A stretch of 39,973 nucleotides of DNA from Halobacteriales archaeon QH_10_67_22. Its GTDB lineage: Archaea; Halobacteriota; Halobacteria; Halobacteriales; Haloarculaceae. The stretch spans positions 1 through 39,973 of the forward strand of contig PXQN01000017.1 in assembly GCA_003021305.1 (NCBI GenBank), in the 5' to 3' direction. The translations under genes and the position numbers were made by a program. Shown here in pieces: positions 8,040 to 15,440 of the stretch; within the stretch, counting starts at the first letter, position 1; each line of letters starts with the position of its first letter. The notes beneath the pieces are model-generated. The model had not been told where the DNA came from and ran no database searches. It worked only from the letters and a program-made list of their open reading frames with translations.

Positions 8040-8771
8040 ATGGACCCTGCGGTGTTGCGCGACGATATGGTCGACAGCCTGGAACACGAGAGCAAGGGCT
8101 GTGTCCGGACGACGCGGGTCTCTGCCGCGATGCGAGCGGTGCCTCGCGAGGCGTTCGTGCCCGAGGAGCGGGGTGCCTACGCGGACCGCCCGTTCGAACG
8201 CTTCGGCACGCGGGTGCTCGCACCCAGCACCGCCGCCCGACTCGTCGAGGCCCTCGAGGTCGAGGCGGACGACTCGGTGCTCGTCGTCGGCGCCGGCGTC
8301 GGGTATACTGCGGCTGTCCTCGCGGAACTGACCGGCCAGCGCAACGTCCACGCGGTCGACATCACCCGCCGACTGGTCGTTGACGCGCGACGGAACCTCG
8401 CGGAGGCCGGCTACGACGGCGTTCTGGTCGACCGCCGGGACGGCGCCGACGGGCTCCCCGAGTACGCACCCTACGACCGTATCCTGCTCGAAGCGGCGGC
8501 CATCAGCCCGCCCGCGGCACTGCTCGACCAGCTGGCCGACGACGGTCGGCTCGTGATGCCACAGGGGACGGGCGAACAGACCCTCGTCGTCGTCGAGGGC
8601 GGCGAGGTGGTCGAACGGCTGGGCGGCGTCGCGTTCCGGCCGATGCTCGTCGAGGGCGAACAGGCCGACACCGTCGAGCGCAACCGGACCCGCCGCGAGG
8701 ACCGCGAGTTCGCCCGCCGCGACGCACAGGCCCGCACCGGCTGGGAACAGGACTGGATCGAGTGGGACTAG
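8040..8771 (+). CDS. Protein-L-isoaspartate O-methyltransferase-like paralogue
   Basis: 243 aa. Clearly the same fold and family as the preceding gene: VPREAFVPEE, motif I SVLVVGAGVGYTAAV, HAVDITRR, APYDRILLEAAA and DDGRLVMPQGTGEQ. The signature loop differs: the GQTISAPHM of true PCMTs is here GTRVLAPSTAARL, and motif I has VGAGVGY instead of IGTGCGY. The C-terminus has a charged extension (RTRREDREFARRDAQ). It may therefore have a different methyl acceptor or be a non-catalytic partner. The last four bases CTAG form the stop codons of both this gene and the convergent one. Confidence 0.82.
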   Translation: MDPAVLRDDMVDSLEHESKGCVRTTRVSAAMRAVPREAFVPEERGAYADRPFERFGTRVLAPSTAARLVEALEVEADDSVLVVGAGVGYTAAVLAELTGQRNVHAVDITRRLVVDARRNLAEAGYDGVLVDRRDGADGLPEYAPYDRILLEAAAISPPAALLDQLADDGRLVMPQGTGEQTLVVVEGGEVVERLGGVAFRPMLVEGEQADTVERNRTRREDREFARRDAQARTGWEQDWIEWD

Positions 8772-9217
8772 TCCCGGAGAACCAGCACCTCCGTGTTCTC
8801 GCGTTCGTCGGCGTACTGGCTGCCCGCGGGTGGTTTCACCTGTAACTCGACGGTCCCCTCGTCCTGATTGGGCCCGAGTGACGGGGAGAGTGACAGCGTC
8901 GCCATCCCGGAGGCGTTGGTGCTTGCGGTCGCAACCGATTCGAGCGTGGCAGTACCACCCGACGCGATGACGGTCGCGTTCGAGACGTGGTCGCCGTTCG
9001 GTCCGACGACGGCGACGACTATCGATTCGTTGTCGCCTTCGTAGACGACTTCCGGTTCGGGCTGGACGTCGAGTTCCGTCACGCCGAGGGTCTGGATGCC
9101 GCCGAGTGTGTTCATCATGACGCTCAAACTCGCCACGCCGACGACCAGCGCGATGACCAGCCGGATCGGCAGTCCTTCGATCGCCCGTTCGTCCGCGGTG
9201 AGTGTGTGTGACTGCAT
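8768..9217 (-). CDS. Membrane-anchored protein with extracellular beta domain
   Basis: 149 aa. One N-terminal hydrophobic helix (LPIRLVIALVVGVASLSVMM, about residues 16-35) preceded by the charged TADERAIEG, then a Ser/Thr/Gly-rich domain with an Ig/invasin-like look (ESIVVAVVGPNGDHVSNATV, GMATLSLSPSLG, GTVELQVKPP). I recall the 'ERAIEGLPIRLVIALVVG' N-terminus from small haloarchaeal secreted or pilin-like proteins but cannot name a function. Start taken at the ATG at 9217, immediately before the TM segment; longer in-frame extensions upstream are Arg-rich and implausible. Confidence 0.7.
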   Translation of the reverse strand: MQSHTLTADERAIEGLPIRLVIALVVGVASLSVMMNTLGGIQTLGVTELDVQPEPEVVYEGDNESIVVAVVGPNGDHVSNATVIASGGTATLESVATASTNASGMATLSLSPSLGPNQDEGTVELQVKPPAGSQYADERENTEVLVLRD

Positions 9218-9300
9218 GGGACTGGCTGGTCCCGCTCTCGCACATAAACGCTCGGACGGGTCCGAGACCGGACGGTGGTCAGAGGTGAGCCCGACCGGGA

Positions 9301-10611
9301 TCAGTCGCTCAGGGCGTAGAAGTTCCCGTCGCGACTGCCGATGAACACCCTGCCGCCGGCGACGACGGGTGCCGGATCGACGATCGCACCCTCGGTCTCG
9401 AACCGCCACTGTCGGTCGCCAGTCTCGGCGTCGAGGGCGTAGACACGGTCGTCCTGACAGCCGAAGTAGACGGTCCCCTCGACGACGACTGGTGGGGCGG
9501 TGATCGACGCGCTCGCGCCGTCGAACTCCCACTGGACGATGCCCTCGCCGCGGTCCATCGCGTACAGCTTGTTCCCCCGCGTGCCGACGTACACGAGGTC
9601 CTCCGTGATCGCGGGTGTCGTCGCTACGTTCCCTTCGATGTCCCGGATCCAGAGCACGTCGCCGCGCGTGTTCAGTTTCAACAGGTCACCGCCTTCACGG
9701 GCGGCGTACAACCCGCCGTCACGCATCGACAGCCCGTTGACCGTCACGTCCTTCTCGTACTCCCACTCGAGACCCCCGCCTTGCTCGTTGAGTCCGTAGA
9801 TGCTGCCGTCCCGACTCCCGACGAACACCATCCCGTCGTTGACGACCGGGGCCGACGGGATCTGGCTGAACGTACGGTAGGTCCACTCGCGCGCGCCGCT
9901 GAGTTTGTTGATCTTGAACAGCCGACCACTGTCGGCACCGAAGTAGACGGCTTCGTCGGTCGCCGTCGGGGGGCCGAAGTTCACCCGGCCGTCGAGTCCG
10001 GACGACCACAGGACGCTCCCGTCGGTGCGGAGTGCACGGAACCCTTCCCCGGTCGCGATGAAGACGAAGTCGTCGCTGACGACGGCCCCACCGGTGATCG
10101 GGCCATCGAGCGTCGTGCTCCACAGCGTCTCACCGGTGACCGGGTTCAACGCGTACAGCGTTCCCTCGTCGTCGTTCGGGCGGCCGTCGCCGACGTACAG
10201 TTGCCCGTCCGCCAGCACTGCCGTCGCGTTCGCCTGTGCCGCGTTGAGGTCGCGCTGCCAGTCGACCGACACCGGCCCGTCGGGACCGACCGCGTCCGGA
10301 TGGTCGCCCCAGTTCTGTTCGTTGTACATGTAGGTCGGCCAGTCCGAGTACGACGTCGGGTCCGGCGTCGGTGTCGGCGACGGCGTCGGTTCCTCCGTCT
10401 CCGTCTCCGGCGGGAGTTCCGTCACCGTCTCCGCTGGCGTGTCCGTCGGTGTCGCTGTCGGCGTCGGCGTCCCAGTCTGTGCGCCCGTCCCCGTCGGTTC
10501 GTTCGCCGTCTCGGTCGACGACCCGTCGGACCCACAGCCACTCAACCCGACCGCTGACAGTCCCGCCACGGTTGCGATGAACCGCCGTCTGCTCGCCTGC
10601 CAATCACTCAT
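9301..10611 (-). CDS. Tat lipoprotein with PQQ-type beta-propeller
   Basis: 436 aa. SRRRFIATVAGLSAVGLSGC combines a twin-arginine signal with a lipobox (Cys26). A Thr/Pro-rich linker (TPTPTATPTDTP...) of about 60 residues follows, then repeated blades of the form 'A-VYFG...D-x-x-VYALDAETG-x-x-QWRF' (e.g. LYALNPVTGETLWS, VYALDAETGDRQWRF), i.e. a PQQ-like/Kelch-type propeller. Such haloarchaeal proteins are extracellular, lipid-anchored and mostly of unknown function. A GGAGGT ribosome-binding site sits directly before the ATG at 10611, which decides the start against longer in-frame reading to 10980. Divergent from the small zinc-ribbon gene at 10789. Confidence 0.88.
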   Translation of the reverse strand: MSDWQASRRRFIATVAGLSAVGLSGCGSDGSSTETANEPTGTGAQTGTPTPTATPTDTPAETVTELPPETETEEPTPSPTPTPDPTSYSDWPTYMYNEQNWGDHPDAVGPDGPVSVDWQRDLNAAQANATAVLADGQLYVGDGRPNDDEGTLYALNPVTGETLWSTTLDGPITGGAVVSDDFVFIATGEGFRALRTDGSVLWSSGLDGRVNFGPPTATDEAVYFGADSGRLFKINKLSGAREWTYRTFSQIPSAPVVNDGMVFVGSRDGSIYGLNEQGGGLEWEYEKDVTVNGLSMRDGGLYAAREGGDLLKLNTRGDVLWIRDIEGNVATTPAITEDLVYVGTRGNKLYAMDRGEGIVQWEFDGASASITAPPVVVEGTVYFGCQDDRVYALDAETGDRQWRFETEGAIVDPAPVVAGGRVFIGSRDGNFYALSD

Positions 10612-10757
10612 ACCTCCCACATTGAGTACCTGCTTAATATCATCTGCGGTCGTTTCAGTGTCGCGTCCCATCCAGTTCTCCGCCGGAAAACTGCCAGCAC
10701 TTCGAACCGGCTGCCGGTTCCAGCACGTCTGTGTGATATTTTCCCACACCAGTAAAC

Positions 10758-10786
10758 CTATATAGTGCTGTGCTATACCATAGCAC
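10758..10786 (+). promoter_or_regulatory. TATA box and 7-bp inverted repeat before zinc-ribbon gene
   Basis: CTATATA at 10758-10764 lies 25-31 bases before the ATG at 10789. Between box and start is a perfect inverted repeat GTGCTAT-ACC-ATAGCAC (10770-10786), placed over the expected transcription start, as an archaeal repressor site would be. The binding protein is unknown. Confidence 0.5.
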
Positions 10787-10788
10787 GT

Positions 10789-10968
10789 ATGGCATCCGCA
10801 CCGAGCACCGACGACAACCTGCTCGACGAGTTTCTGACCCAACGTGGACACGATGTCGAAGCTGCAGGCTGGGACGAGAGTTACAACAAGAAACAGTGTC
10901 CCGACTGTGGTGGCCTCCACGAGACAGCCGCGACGGAGTGCTCGGTATGTGGCTGGTCGCCGACCTGA
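10789..10968 (+). CDS. HVO_0416-type small zinc-ribbon protein
   Basis: 59 aa. DEFLTQRGHDVEAAGWDESY followed by a single zinc ribbon CPDCGG (about residue 40) and CSVCGW. The composition and order match what I recall of the HVO_0416 family of tiny haloarchaeal zinc-finger proteins; role unknown, possibly regulatory or RNA-binding. ATG at 10789 chosen because of the TATA box 25-31 bases upstream. Divergent from the PQQ lipoprotein gene. Confidence 0.75.
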   Translation: MASAPSTDDNLLDEFLTQRGHDVEAAGWDESYNKKQCPDCGGLHETAATECSVCGWSPT

Positions 10969-11587
10969 CCGCGACGACACCGCGCTGTCGACACCACTCG
11001 TTTCACGCAGTGCACACTCGCGACTCGCCAGGTGGTCACCGTCAGCCGACGGATTCGGAGACGGAGAAACTCCCGTTTCGAGGTTTCTGTGAGAGTGGGG
11101 AAAGGAAGTTGGGGGGGAAGTTAGGGGGGGAAGTTAGGGGGGAGTCGCTTGCGCATCGGCGAGCACCGCCCGGAGCGTGGCAGTCGGCCACGCGGGAAAT
11201 CCTGGCGTCCCCGCGAAACGCGTCGTGGGGGGGGAAGTGACGCGTCGTGGGGGGAAGACCCTGGGAACGCCCTCCTGCGACGGACTCGAACCGACGAGGA
11301 CCGAACCAGGCAACACCCTCCCGACACGCGGGGGGAGTCACCGGTTGTCGACGAGGCGTGGTCCGGTGCCAGAGCCCGCAACCCACGCCCCACCAGGCAC
11401 ACGGATGCGCACAGTGCGAGTCAGTGGGCGTTGCCTGCGTTCGGTCCGCATCACTACCTATTGCCGGGAGTGTCTTATAGGGTGTGGCGCGTTTTCTGAG
11501 CTTGAAAGAGCCACCATCGGTCGCTCGCCTGACAGACCGTCTCCCCCTCGAAAAGTCTTAGTAGTATCTGGTGATAAAGAGACAGCA
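10969..11587. other. Gene-free stretch with G-run tandem repeats
   Basis: No convincing coding frame in 619 bases; the open frames here are Arg/Pro/Gly-rich artefacts. Two local repeats stand out: three units of about 13 bp (GGAAGTTGGGGGGG / GAAGTTAGGGGGGG / GAAGTTAGGGGGGA) at 11103-11143, and CGCGTCGTGGGGGG repeated at 11219-11256. The right end (11551-11563, AAAAGTCTTAGTA) is the promoter of the wHTH gene. Another TATA-like CTTATAG sits at about 11472. Confidence 0.6.
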
Positions 11588-11938
11588 GTGGACGAATCAC
11601 GCAGTATCGAGGAGATCCTCGACACCATCGGCGACGAACACGCCAGAGAGGTACTCGCGGCGATCAGTCGCGAACCCCAGTCCGCCAAAGACCTCGCCAA
11701 GGAGTGTGACCTGTCTCTGCCGACCGTCTACCGTCGCATCGAGATGCTCAACCAGTACGACCTCGTCAAAGACCAGACGCTCGTGGCCGACGACGGTAAC
11801 CACTACAAAGTGTACGAGTCGAACTTCGAGTCGACTGTGATCTCCCTGAAAGACGACGAGTACCGCGTCCGCATCTACCGGGAGGACAACCTCCCCGACC
11901 GGTTCAGCCAGCTCTGGGACGACCTCAACCCCGAGTAA
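11588..11938 (+). CDS. ArsR-like winged-helix transcription regulator
   Basis: 116 aa. SIEEILDTIGDEHAREVLAA, then SAKDLAKECDLSLPTVYRR, form the wHTH: helix 2, turn, and the recognition helix with the TVYRRIEML signature seen in haloarchaeal ArsR/TrmB-like regulators. The wing includes KVYESNFESTVISLKDD. I start it at GTG 11588 because the TCTTAGTA box is about 27 bases upstream, giving a leaderless message; no in-frame ATG lies near. The stop TAA (11936-11938) is the left TSD of repeat B1. A DUF7521-like membrane protein follows on the same strand, a pairing I recall in other haloarchaea, suggesting the repeat split an operon. Confidence 0.82.
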   Translation: MDESRSIEEILDTIGDEHAREVLAAISREPQSAKDLAKECDLSLPTVYRRIEMLNQYDLVKDQTLVADDGNHYKVYESNFESTVISLKDDEYRVRIYREDNLPDRFSQLWDDLNPE

Positions 11939-12047
11939 TACTGTCGGACACGAGTACGTGAACACGCTCGTCAGTGTTTCACCATCGAGACGTCTCGGAG
12001 ACCGCCAACCGAAGTATCGAGTGTCGACTTGCTTGTGTCCGACAGTG
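11939..12047. mobile_element. MITE family B, copy B1 (109 bp)
   Basis: Terminal inverted repeats TACTGTCGGACAC / GTGTCCGACAGT(G), with TAA on both sides (11936-11938, 12048-12050). Inserted in the stop codon of the wHTH gene. No coding capacity. Interior shares GAGACGTCTCGGAGACCGCC with B3 in the opposite orientation. Confidence 0.88.
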
Positions 12048-12158
12048 TAAGCCCGGTCACGCGTGGTCGAGCACTGTCGGCGCAGGCGGTGACAAGGCAC
12101 CTCCTCGACACCGGCGGTATTAAGAGCACGCTCACAGACACATTGTCACAGGTCAAGT

Positions 12159-12458
12159 ATGGTCGAGAGTGTTGCCTTCCTTCGAGGTCTGTTGGTGGTC
12201 ATGCGGCTGGCCGTCTTCGGGCTCACCCTGGGGATCACGCTGATCAGCTTCCAGGCCTACCAGAAACGCCCCTCGGACCAACTCCAGTACGCGTTCCTCG
12301 GGTTCGCGTTCATCAGCATGGGCGTGGCGGTGAGCAGCGTGATCACGCAACTGGGCGTCGACGGGGCCTCCGAGCTGGTCCGGATATTCTTCGGGATGAC
12401 TGAGACGATCCCCTTTATTATCGGATTCTCGATGCTATACGTTTCGCTGTACCGCTGA
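12159..12458 (+). CDS. DUF7521-like small membrane protein
   Basis: 99 aa with three predicted hydrophobic helices (about 9-31, 43-62, 77-95). The phrase TLISFQAYQKRPSDQLQYAF between helices 1 and 2 is the family-like signature of haloarchaeal proteins usually found next to an ArsR-type wHTH gene. Function unknown; regulation or sensing at the membrane together with the wHTH protein is an inference from context only. A GTATTAAGA box lies about 40 bases before the ATG, so it now has its own promoter, downstream of repeat B1. Confidence 0.72.
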   Translation: MVESVAFLRGLLVVMRLAVFGLTLGITLISFQAYQKRPSDQLQYAFLGFAFISMGVAVSSVITQLGVDGASELVRIFFGMTETIPFIIGFSMLYVSLYR

Positions 12459-12513
12459 CAGTTGTGGGACCGAGTCGCGTCGTTTATGACCCACCCGCCC
12501 CTTTCGTTGTCCA

Positions 12514-14370
12514 ATGACTGGTTCGTCCACCCAGGTGACACGCCTGTTCGGTGGTCCCGGGAGTGGGAAGACGACGGCACTGCTCGACCGCGTCGAACAG
12601 TTGCTCGAAGACAACGACGACCTGACGTTTCGTGACGTCCTGGTGGTTTCGTACACGCGTGCGGCCGCCACCGAGATCCGCGAGCGCCTCGCCGAGCGTC
12701 TCGACGAGTCGCCGCGGGCGCTCAAGGGCAACGTCTGTACGATGCACGCGAAAGCCTACGAGTTGCTCGACCTGTCGCGGGGGGACGTGGTCGGCGAGTC
12801 GGACAAAGAGGAGTTCTGTGCGGAGTACGGCATCGAGTACGAGGACGAGTACGAGGGCTCGCGCCGACGGTCGGCCCGTTCGACGACGATCGGCAACAAG
12901 ATAATCGCGACGAGTCAGTGGCTCCAGCGCACCCGCCGGGACGTCGCCGACTGGTACGACGTGCCGTTCAAGTGGGACGACGAGACGGTCCGGCTCCCGC
13001 CGGAGGTCGACGACAACGCCCAGACGGGCAACAAGTACACCCCGACCTGGCCGTCCGACGACGACCGCATCAGCGTCCCCGAGACGATCCGGGCCTGGCG
13101 CCAGTACAAGGGTGACAACGGCGTCGTCGGCTTCGCGGACATGCTCGAACGGGTCGGCCAGCGCTCGCTGTTGCCCAGCGTCGACCACCTCGTCATCGAC
13201 GAGTTCCAGGACATCACCACCCTCCAGTACGAGGTCTACGAGGAGTGGCGCCCCCACGTGGACCGGGTGCTCATCGCGGGCGACGACGACCAGGTCGTCT
13301 ACGCCTGGCAGGGCGCAGACCCCGACCTGCTGCTCGAAGAGGAGGTCACCGAGGACGTCATCCTGCCCAACTCCTACCGACTGCCCTCGCGGATCCTCAA
13401 CGTCGTCAACAGGGAGGTCAGTCACATCGAGAAACGCCAGGAGAAAGACCTCAACCCGCGCAAGGAGGGCGGCCGCGTCGAAGGGATCCAGAACCCCTCG
13501 ATGATCGACCTCGTGCGCAACGTCCGGACCACCGTCGAGGAAGACGCCGAGGGCACCGCGATGGTCCTGTTTCGCGCGCGCTATCAGCTGTTCCAGTTCA
13601 TCAACGAGTTCATCGACGAGGGGATCCCCTTCACCGCGCTGACCGACCAGCGGCTGTGGACCGACCGCCTGACCCAGTACGTCCGCGCCATCGAGGCACT
13701 CGACGCCGACGACCCGGTGACGGGGCTCCAGGCCCGTCGTCTCGCGGACATGCTCGCCGACTCGGCTTTCGGCACCGGCGAGCGCGACGAACTGTTCGAC
13801 GAACTCGACGCGCTCGAGGAAGACGCCGACACCGACGACCTGGAGGCGATCATGGTCGAACCGGACACGGTGCGCGAGTACGCGCCGTTCGTCCCGGACC
13901 CGCGGGCGGCCGCGGACATGCTCCGGAAGGTGACCAACTTCCAGGAGCGCACCGTCGAGTCGTACTTCGCGGGCGACTACGAGGGGTTCGACCCCAACCG
14001 GGTCCGCGTCGGCACCATCCACAGCGCGAAGGGTCGCGAGGCCGACCACGTGTTCGTGGCGACCGATCTGACCGAGAAGGTCGTCGAACAGATGGCCGCC
14101 ACCGTCGACCAGCAGGACCGGGAGGTGCCCGAGGTCGAGAAGTTCACCAAACACACCTCGCCGGTCCCGACGCTCACTGACAACGAACGCCGCGTGTTCT
14201 ACGTCGGGATGTCGCGGGCCCGCGAGCGACTGGTCGTCATGGAGAACCTCGTCGACGGCGCACCGACGCTCCCCATCGACGTCCTCCTGAACAACGAACC
14301 GACCGGCGAGTCCGTCGAGGACCTCCTGGCCGACGCCCAGGAGACCGAAGACGCCGTCGCTGCCGACTGA
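12514..14370 (+). CDS. UvrD/Rep-type superfamily 1 DNA helicase
   Basis: 618 aa. SF1A motifs in order: Walker A GGPGSGKTTALL (about 14), motif Ia VVSYTRAAATEIRERL, DEFQDITTLQ (motif II), AGDDDQVVYAWQGADP (motif III), YRLPSRILNVVN (motif IV), VGTIHSAKGREADHVFVATD (motif V) and RRVFYVGMSRARERLVV (motif VI). The 2B region is short relative to bacterial UvrD (about 720 aa). It is an ATP-driven 3'-5' DNA helicase by family. TTTAT at about 12482, 30 bases before the ATG, suggests a leaderless message. Convergent with, and immediately abutting, the next gene. Confidence 0.92.
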   Translation: MTGSSTQVTRLFGGPGSGKTTALLDRVEQLLEDNDDLTFRDVLVVSYTRAAATEIRERLAERLDESPRALKGNVCTMHAKAYELLDLSRGDVVGESDKEEFCAEYGIEYEDEYEGSRRRSARSTTIGNKIIATSQWLQRTRRDVADWYDVPFKWDDETVRLPPEVDDNAQTGNKYTPTWPSDDDRISVPETIRAWRQYKGDNGVVGFADMLERVGQRSLLPSVDHLVIDEFQDITTLQYEVYEEWRPHVDRVLIAGDDDQVVYAWQGADPDLLLEEEVTEDVILPNSYRLPSRILNVVNREVSHIEKRQEKDLNPRKEGGRVEGIQNPSMIDLVRNVRTTVEEDAEGTAMVLFRARYQLFQFINEFIDEGIPFTALTDQRLWTDRLTQYVRAIEALDADDPVTGLQARRLADMLADSAFGTGERDELFDELDALEEDADTDDLEAIMVEPDTVREYAPFVPDPRAAADMLRKVTNFQERTVESYFAGDYEGFDPNRVRVGTIHSAKGREADHVFVATDLTEKVVEQMAATVDQQDREVPEVEKFTKHTSPVPTLTDNERRVFYVGMSRARERLVVMENLVDGAPTLPIDVLLNNEPTGESVEDLLADAQETEDAVAAD

Positions 14371-14616
14371 CTACCCGTCCTCGTCGTCCGAGTCGGCCAG
14401 TCGCCCGACCGTCTGTTCGGCGACGATGCTGGGCACGTCGTCCGGCGTCGTCACGTACTCCTCGACGGCGACCATCAACACGGCCACGACGACGAGCGCG
14501 ACCCCGGCGACCGTCCGCCCCTGCACGAGCAGGAACTCCAGTCCCAGGACGGCCGCCGGCAGCGCGAACACCAGCGTCGCGCCCAGTCCGACCAGTCCGA
14601 GGATACTCCGCGCCAT
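14371..14616 (-). CDS. Small two-helix membrane protein
   Basis: 81 aa, two transmembrane helices (about 4-28 and 34-52) with an acidic cytoplasmic-type tail EQTVGRLADSDDEDG. It resembles a group of short haloarchaeal membrane proteins (DUF7533-like by memory) but I cannot assign a function. Its stop codon directly abuts that of the helicase gene without a spacer. Confidence 0.65.
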   Translation of the reverse strand: MARSILGLVGLGATLVFALPAAVLGLEFLLVQGRTVAGVALVVVAVLMVAVEEYVTTPDDVPSIVAEQTVGRLADSDDEDG

Positions 14617-14714
14617 ACCCCCTCTACCCCGTCACCGATAAAAAGGGACGCGTCTCGTCCCGTCACAGATCCGGGAAAACTAACTCTTTTGTGACGGTGT
14701 CGTCAAGCGCGGGT

Positions 14715-15359
14715 ATGTTCACGGGTATCGTCGAGGAGACGGGTCGCGTCGAGCGAGTCGAGGACACCGACGGGGGCCGCCGGTTGCGGATCGGGACGAC
14801 GTTCGAGGACCTGACGGCGGGTGCGAGCATCGCCGTCGACGGCGCCTGTCTCACCGTCGAGGAGTTCGAACCCGGCGCGTGGTTCTCGGTCTTCCTGGCG
14901 AGCGAGACGATAGACCGGACGACCTTCGAGGGGGTCGAGGCGGGCGACAGCGTGAACCTGGAGCGGGCGATGGCGGCCGACGAGCGCTTCGACGGGCACG
15001 TCGTCCAGGGCCACGTCGACGGGACGACCGAGATCCGTGCGGTCGAACGCGTCGGCGACGACTGGGCCTACACCTTCGCGCTCCCGCCGGAGCTGGGTCG
15101 GTACGTCGTCGAGAAGGGGTCGGTCGCACTGGACGGGATCAGCCTGACCGTCGCACGCCTGGACGACGAGGCGGGGACGTTTTCGGTGGCGGTCATCCCG
15201 ACGACCTACGCGGAGACGACGCTCTCGGAGAAGGCAGCCGGCGACCGGGTCCACGTCGAGGTGGACGTGTTCGCCAAGTACGTCGAGCGACTGGTCGCCC
15301 ACGAGGAGAGCGGGGCCGACGCCCGGGTCAGGCGAGAACTGGACGGCCGATCCGGGTAG
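14715..15359 (+). CDS. ribE: Riboflavin synthase, alpha-subunit type
   Basis: 214 aa. MFTGIVEETGRVERV is the classical N-terminus. The two lumazine-binding repeats each show their motif: IAVDGACLTVEEF and VALDGISLTVARL, with GHVVQGHVDGT and VIPTTYAETTL between and after. The enzyme dismutates two 6,7-dimethyl-8-ribityllumazine molecules to riboflavin. This is the bacterial/eukaryotic-type synthase rather than the RibC-type known in methanogens, as is usual for haloarchaea. The ATG at 14715 is the family start. AACTCTTTTG at about 14682-14691 serves as promoter. Confidence 0.95.
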   Translation: MFTGIVEETGRVERVEDTDGGRRLRIGTTFEDLTAGASIAVDGACLTVEEFEPGAWFSVFLASETIDRTTFEGVEAGDSVNLERAMAADERFDGHVVQGHVDGTTEIRAVERVGDDWAYTFALPPELGRYVVEKGSVALDGISLTVARLDDEAGTFSVAVIPTTYAETTLSEKAAGDRVHVEVDVFAKYVERLVAHEESGADARVRRELDGRSG

Positions 15360-15440
15360 CGGCGACTCAGGTCGGCGTGACCTCGGTTGTCGACCGCTGG
15401 TGCGAAAGCGAGAACGGGCGCAACCGCGACGCTCCCCGAG

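Noticed and set aside
8768-8771. CTAG forming the stop codons of two convergent genes
   Set aside because: CTAG reads TAG on both strands, so this is a simple consequence of tight convergent packing rather than a signal.
10612-10980. Extension of the PQQ lipoprotein to a start at 10980
   Set aside because: It would run antisense through the zinc-ribbon gene and bury the Tat signal; GGAGGT directly before 10611 marks the start.
11275-11310. T-arm-like sequence GGACTCGAACC (minus strand GGTTCGAGTCC)
   Set aside because: The T stem has a mismatch at its fourth pair and no matching 5' acceptor strand lies 60-80 bases upstream, so neither a tRNA nor a clear fragment is supported.
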